Below the pieces are notes generated by a model that did no database searches, was not told the origin of the DNA, and saw only the letters and a program-made list of their open reading frames with translations. Source: S34-282 sp034422075 (lineage in GTDB: Bacteria > Chloroflexota > Dehalococcoidia > Lucifugimonadales > Australimonadaceae). Taken from it: a stretch of 7,634 bases of DNA. Shown one piece after another: positions 6,213-7,634 of this stretch (its first letter is position 1; the number at the start of each line of letters is the position of its first letter). A program made the position numbers and the translations under genes. The stretch spans positions 1 through 7,634 of the forward strand of contig DAOUJX010000012.1 in assembly GCA_034422075.1 (NCBI GenBank). Direction: 5' to 3'.

Positions 6213-6234
6213 CCGTCATTCCTGCGCAGGCAAG
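6213..6234. repeat. Dispersed palindromic repeat remnant (VIPAQAG-type)
   Basis: The segment CCGTCATTCCTGCGCAGGC, with the perfect palindrome CCTGCGCAGG at 6221-6230, matches from memory the left arm and centre of an intergenic repeat found in many bacterial genomes. When mistranslated that repeat gives the peptide SVIPAQAGIQ; here one plus-strand frame reads PSVIPAQARRQ. The right arm, expected to be near GGAATGACGG, is replaced by AAGAAGACAAGG, so this is a half or decayed copy. It lies between phoU and the MFS gene. Confidence 0.5.
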
Positions 6235-6262
6235 AAGACAAGGGCAAGAAGAGGGGATAGGC

Positions 6263-6943
6263 CTAATACCGGGAGGCGTTGATCTCGGTGAGCTTGCCGG
6301 TCGTCATGAACATGACCCGCTCTGCGACATTCGTGGCGCGATCAGCTACGCGCTCGAGGTCGTGGGCCGCCCAGAGCAAGTAGGTCGCCCGCTCGATGGA
6401 CTTGGGGTCCTGGATCATCATGAGCAGCAACTCACGGTAGACCTGGTCGTAGAGCTGGTCTACTTCGTCGTCGGCGTTACAGACGCCGAGAGCGGCCTCC
6501 TCGTCCCGGTTGACGAGGGCGTCCAGGGCGCGCCGCAACATCCCTGTACCAAGCTCAGCCATGCGGGGGATGTCGATGAGTGGCTTGAGCGGCGGTTGCT
6601 CGCCCATCATGAGGCTAATCTTGCCGATACCCTCCGCATAGTCACCGATGCGCTCCAGCTCGACCGCGATGTGCAGCATGGTGACGATGTGGCGCAGATC
6701 GCTGGCGACGGGCTGTTGCCGCGCGATGAGGTCGATGCACCGCTCCTCGATGCTGAAGCGCTTCGCATCGATAAGGTCGTCGTCCTTGACGACCTGCTCA
6801 GAGGCAGCAAGATCACGAAGGCGCAAGGCGTCCACCGCCTTATCTATGGCCTTCTCGACCATACTGCCAAGCATGAGCAGGTCGTTCTGGACGTTGATGA
6901 GCTCCGAGTCTAGGCCTGCTCTCGTTGAGGTGTGCCGCTGCAT
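6263..6943 (-). CDS. phoU: Phosphate signalling complex protein PhoU
   Basis: PhoU is a cytoplasmic all-helical regulator that links the Pst phosphate transporter to the PhoR-type sensor kinase and limits phosphate uptake. The 226-aa length is typical. It has the two three-helix-bundle repeats with their metal-cluster motifs: ELERIGDYAEGI at about 95-106 and DLERVADRATNVAERV at about 195-210, each with the conserved E-R-x-x-D pattern. The N-terminal FD-like segment (LDSELINVQNDLLMLGSMVEKA) is also standard. ATG at 6943 is 9 nt past the pstB stop; AGGGGG (6949-6954), overlapping that stop codon, serves as ribosome-binding site with 5-nt spacing, so the two genes are likely translationally coupled. 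The pstB-phoU order is the usual end of a pst operon. No sensor/regulator pair (phoR/phoB) lies downstream in this window. Confidence 0.96.
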   Translation of the reverse strand: MQRHTSTRAGLDSELINVQNDLLMLGSMVEKAIDKAVDALRLRDLAASEQVVKDDDLIDAKRFSIEERCIDLIARQQPVASDLRHIVTMLHIAVELERIGDYAEGIGKISLMMGEQPPLKPLIDIPRMAELGTGMLRRALDALVNRDEEAALGVCNADDEVDQLYDQVYRELLLMMIQDPKSIERATYLLWAAHDLERVADRATNVAERVMFMTTGKLTEINASRY

Positions 6944-6948
6944 GACCG

Positions 6949-6954
6949 CCCCCT
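6949..6954 (-). promoter_or_regulatory. phoU ribosome-binding site overlapping pstB stop codon
   Basis: AGGGGG on the minus strand uses two bases of the pstB TAG (6953-6955) and lies 5 nt before the phoU ATG. This arrangement is typical of translationally coupled operon genes. Confidence 0.6.
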
Positions 6955-7634
6955 ATCCGAAGCGCCCGGTGATGTAGGCCTCAGTCCGCTCGTGCTTGGG
7001 GTTCGTGAAGATCTGGGTCGTGTCTCCGTGCTCGACCAAGTACCCCGCACGATCCTCGTCCATGTTCAAAAAGGCCGTCTCGTCGGACACCCGGGCCGCC
7101 TGCTGCATGTTGTGCGTAACGACCACGACAGTATATTCCTGAATCAGGTCGCGCATCAGCGTTTCGATCTCGAGCGTGGCGATGGGGTCGAGGGCGGATG
7201 CGGGCTCATCCATCAGGATGATCTCGGGCTCGACGGCGAGGGCACGGGCGATGCAGAGCCGCTGCTGTTGGCCGCCGGACATCGCCTGGCCGCTGTCGTG
7301 CAGCCTGTCCTTGACGTCGTCCCACAGGGCCGCGCTGCGCAGGGAGCGCTCGACCTGTTCGGCAACGTCGCCCCGGTAACCGTTGATGCGCAGGCCGAAT
7401 GCAACATTCTCAAAGATGGACTTCGGGAACGGATTGGGCTTCTGGAACACCATGCCGATGCGGTAGCGCACGACCGTCGGGTCGACGTTCGGGCCATAGA
7501 TGTTCTCGGTGTTGAACATCACGCCGCCCTCGACCCGCGCGCCGGGCACGAGTTCGTTCATCCGGTTGAAGCACCGCAGAAGCGTGCTCTTGCCACAGCC
7601 GGACGGGCCGATGAGCGCCGTAACCTTGTTGCGC
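6953..7634 (-). CDS. pstB: Phosphate ABC transporter ATP-binding protein PstB, N-terminus cut by window edge
   Basis: The ATPase of the PstSCAB high-affinity phosphate importer, acting as a dimer on the cytoplasmic side of PstC/PstA. The frame is open to the right edge: 226 residues are visible, and by comparison with PstB proteins (about 250-280 aa) roughly the first 30-40 are missing. Visible in order: NKVTALIGPSGCGKSTLLRCFNR (Walker A GPSGCGKS), the MNELVPGARVEG segment specific to PstB, the Q-loop GMVFQKPNPFPKS, signature MSGGQQQRLCIARALA, Walker B IILMDEPASALDP, the H-loop VVVTHNMQQAARVSD, and the diagnostic PstB ending ERTEAYITGRFG. The signature begins MSGGQ where LSGGQ is usual, a conservative change. 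An ATG at 7561 is internal and lies after Walker A, so it is not the start. pstS, pstC and pstA are presumably to the right, outside the window. Confidence 0.96.
   Translation of the reverse strand, partial: RNKVTALIGPSGCGKSTLLRCFNRMNELVPGARVEGGVMFNTENIYGPNVDPTVVRYRIGMVFQKPNPFPKSIFENVAFGLRINGYRGDVAEQVERSLRSAALWDDVKDRLHDSGQAMSGGQQQRLCIARALAVEPEIILMDEPASALDPIATLEIETLMRDLIQEYTVVVVTHNMQQAARVSDETAFLNMDEDRAGYLVEHGDTTQIFTNPKHERTEAYITGRFG

Noticed and set aside
5075..6913. 612-codon plus-strand reading frame opposite the MFS and phoU genes
   Set aside because: It runs antisense across two clearly recognised genes. Its translation is low-complexity (rich in R, G, A, E, D, H) with no recognisable domain, as expected when stop codons are rare in GC-rich DNA.
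1..7634. Defence island, phage, CRISPR, toxin-antitoxin or secondary-metabolite cluster
   Set aside because: Every sizeable gene belongs to a recognised housekeeping or metabolic family; no nuclease, reverse transcriptase, transposase, repeat array or synthase is visible.

Overview
The window is GC-rich chromosomal DNA, densely packed with about nine genes. Seven lie on the minus strand continuously or nearly so; only the HpcH/HpaI aldolase gene is on the plus strand. No tRNA, rRNA, CRISPR array, transposase, phage gene or toxin-antitoxin pair is visible. The mix is a complete MscS channel, a stand-alone RRM protein, SMP-30 lactonase, HpaI-type aldolase, Cfa and a PstB-PhoU pair. Together with high GC and GTG starts this points to a free-living bacterium. 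A Chloroflexota (SAR202/Dehalococcoidia-like) or similar environmental lineage is my tentative guess; nothing in the window proves it.

Layout, left to right: (1) the first 52 codons of an ABC-transporter ATPase, minus strand, running off the left edge. (2) cfa, a full-length cyclopropane-fatty-acid synthase with all key residues. (3) An SMP-30/gluconolactonase-like gene, minus strand, divergent from (4) an HpcH/HpaI-family aldolase, plus strand. The 106-bp gap between them carries short inverted repeats. (5) A small RRM RNA-binding protein, minus strand, convergent with the aldolase. (6) An MscS-family mechanosensitive channel. (7) An MFS exporter-like permease. (8) phoU and (9) pstB, which runs off the right edge with its Walker A still visible.

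How they work together: pstB and phoU are 9 nt apart and clearly form the end of a pst phosphate-uptake operon. The lactonase and aldolase could be two steps of a sugar-acid catabolic route, but no dehydratase or dehydrogenase is present to confirm it. Cfa (membrane lipid modification), MscS (osmotic safety valve) and the RRM protein (often cold- or stress-induced) are general envelope/stress functions and need not be linked.

I found no convincing novel multi-gene system. The most worthwhile non-coding signals are: a copy of what looks like a dispersed palindromic repeat between phoU and the MFS gene; a palindrome flanked by direct repeats upstream of the RRM gene; inverted repeats in the lactonase/aldolase divergent gap; and a -10-like box placed so that the mscS transcript could be leaderless.
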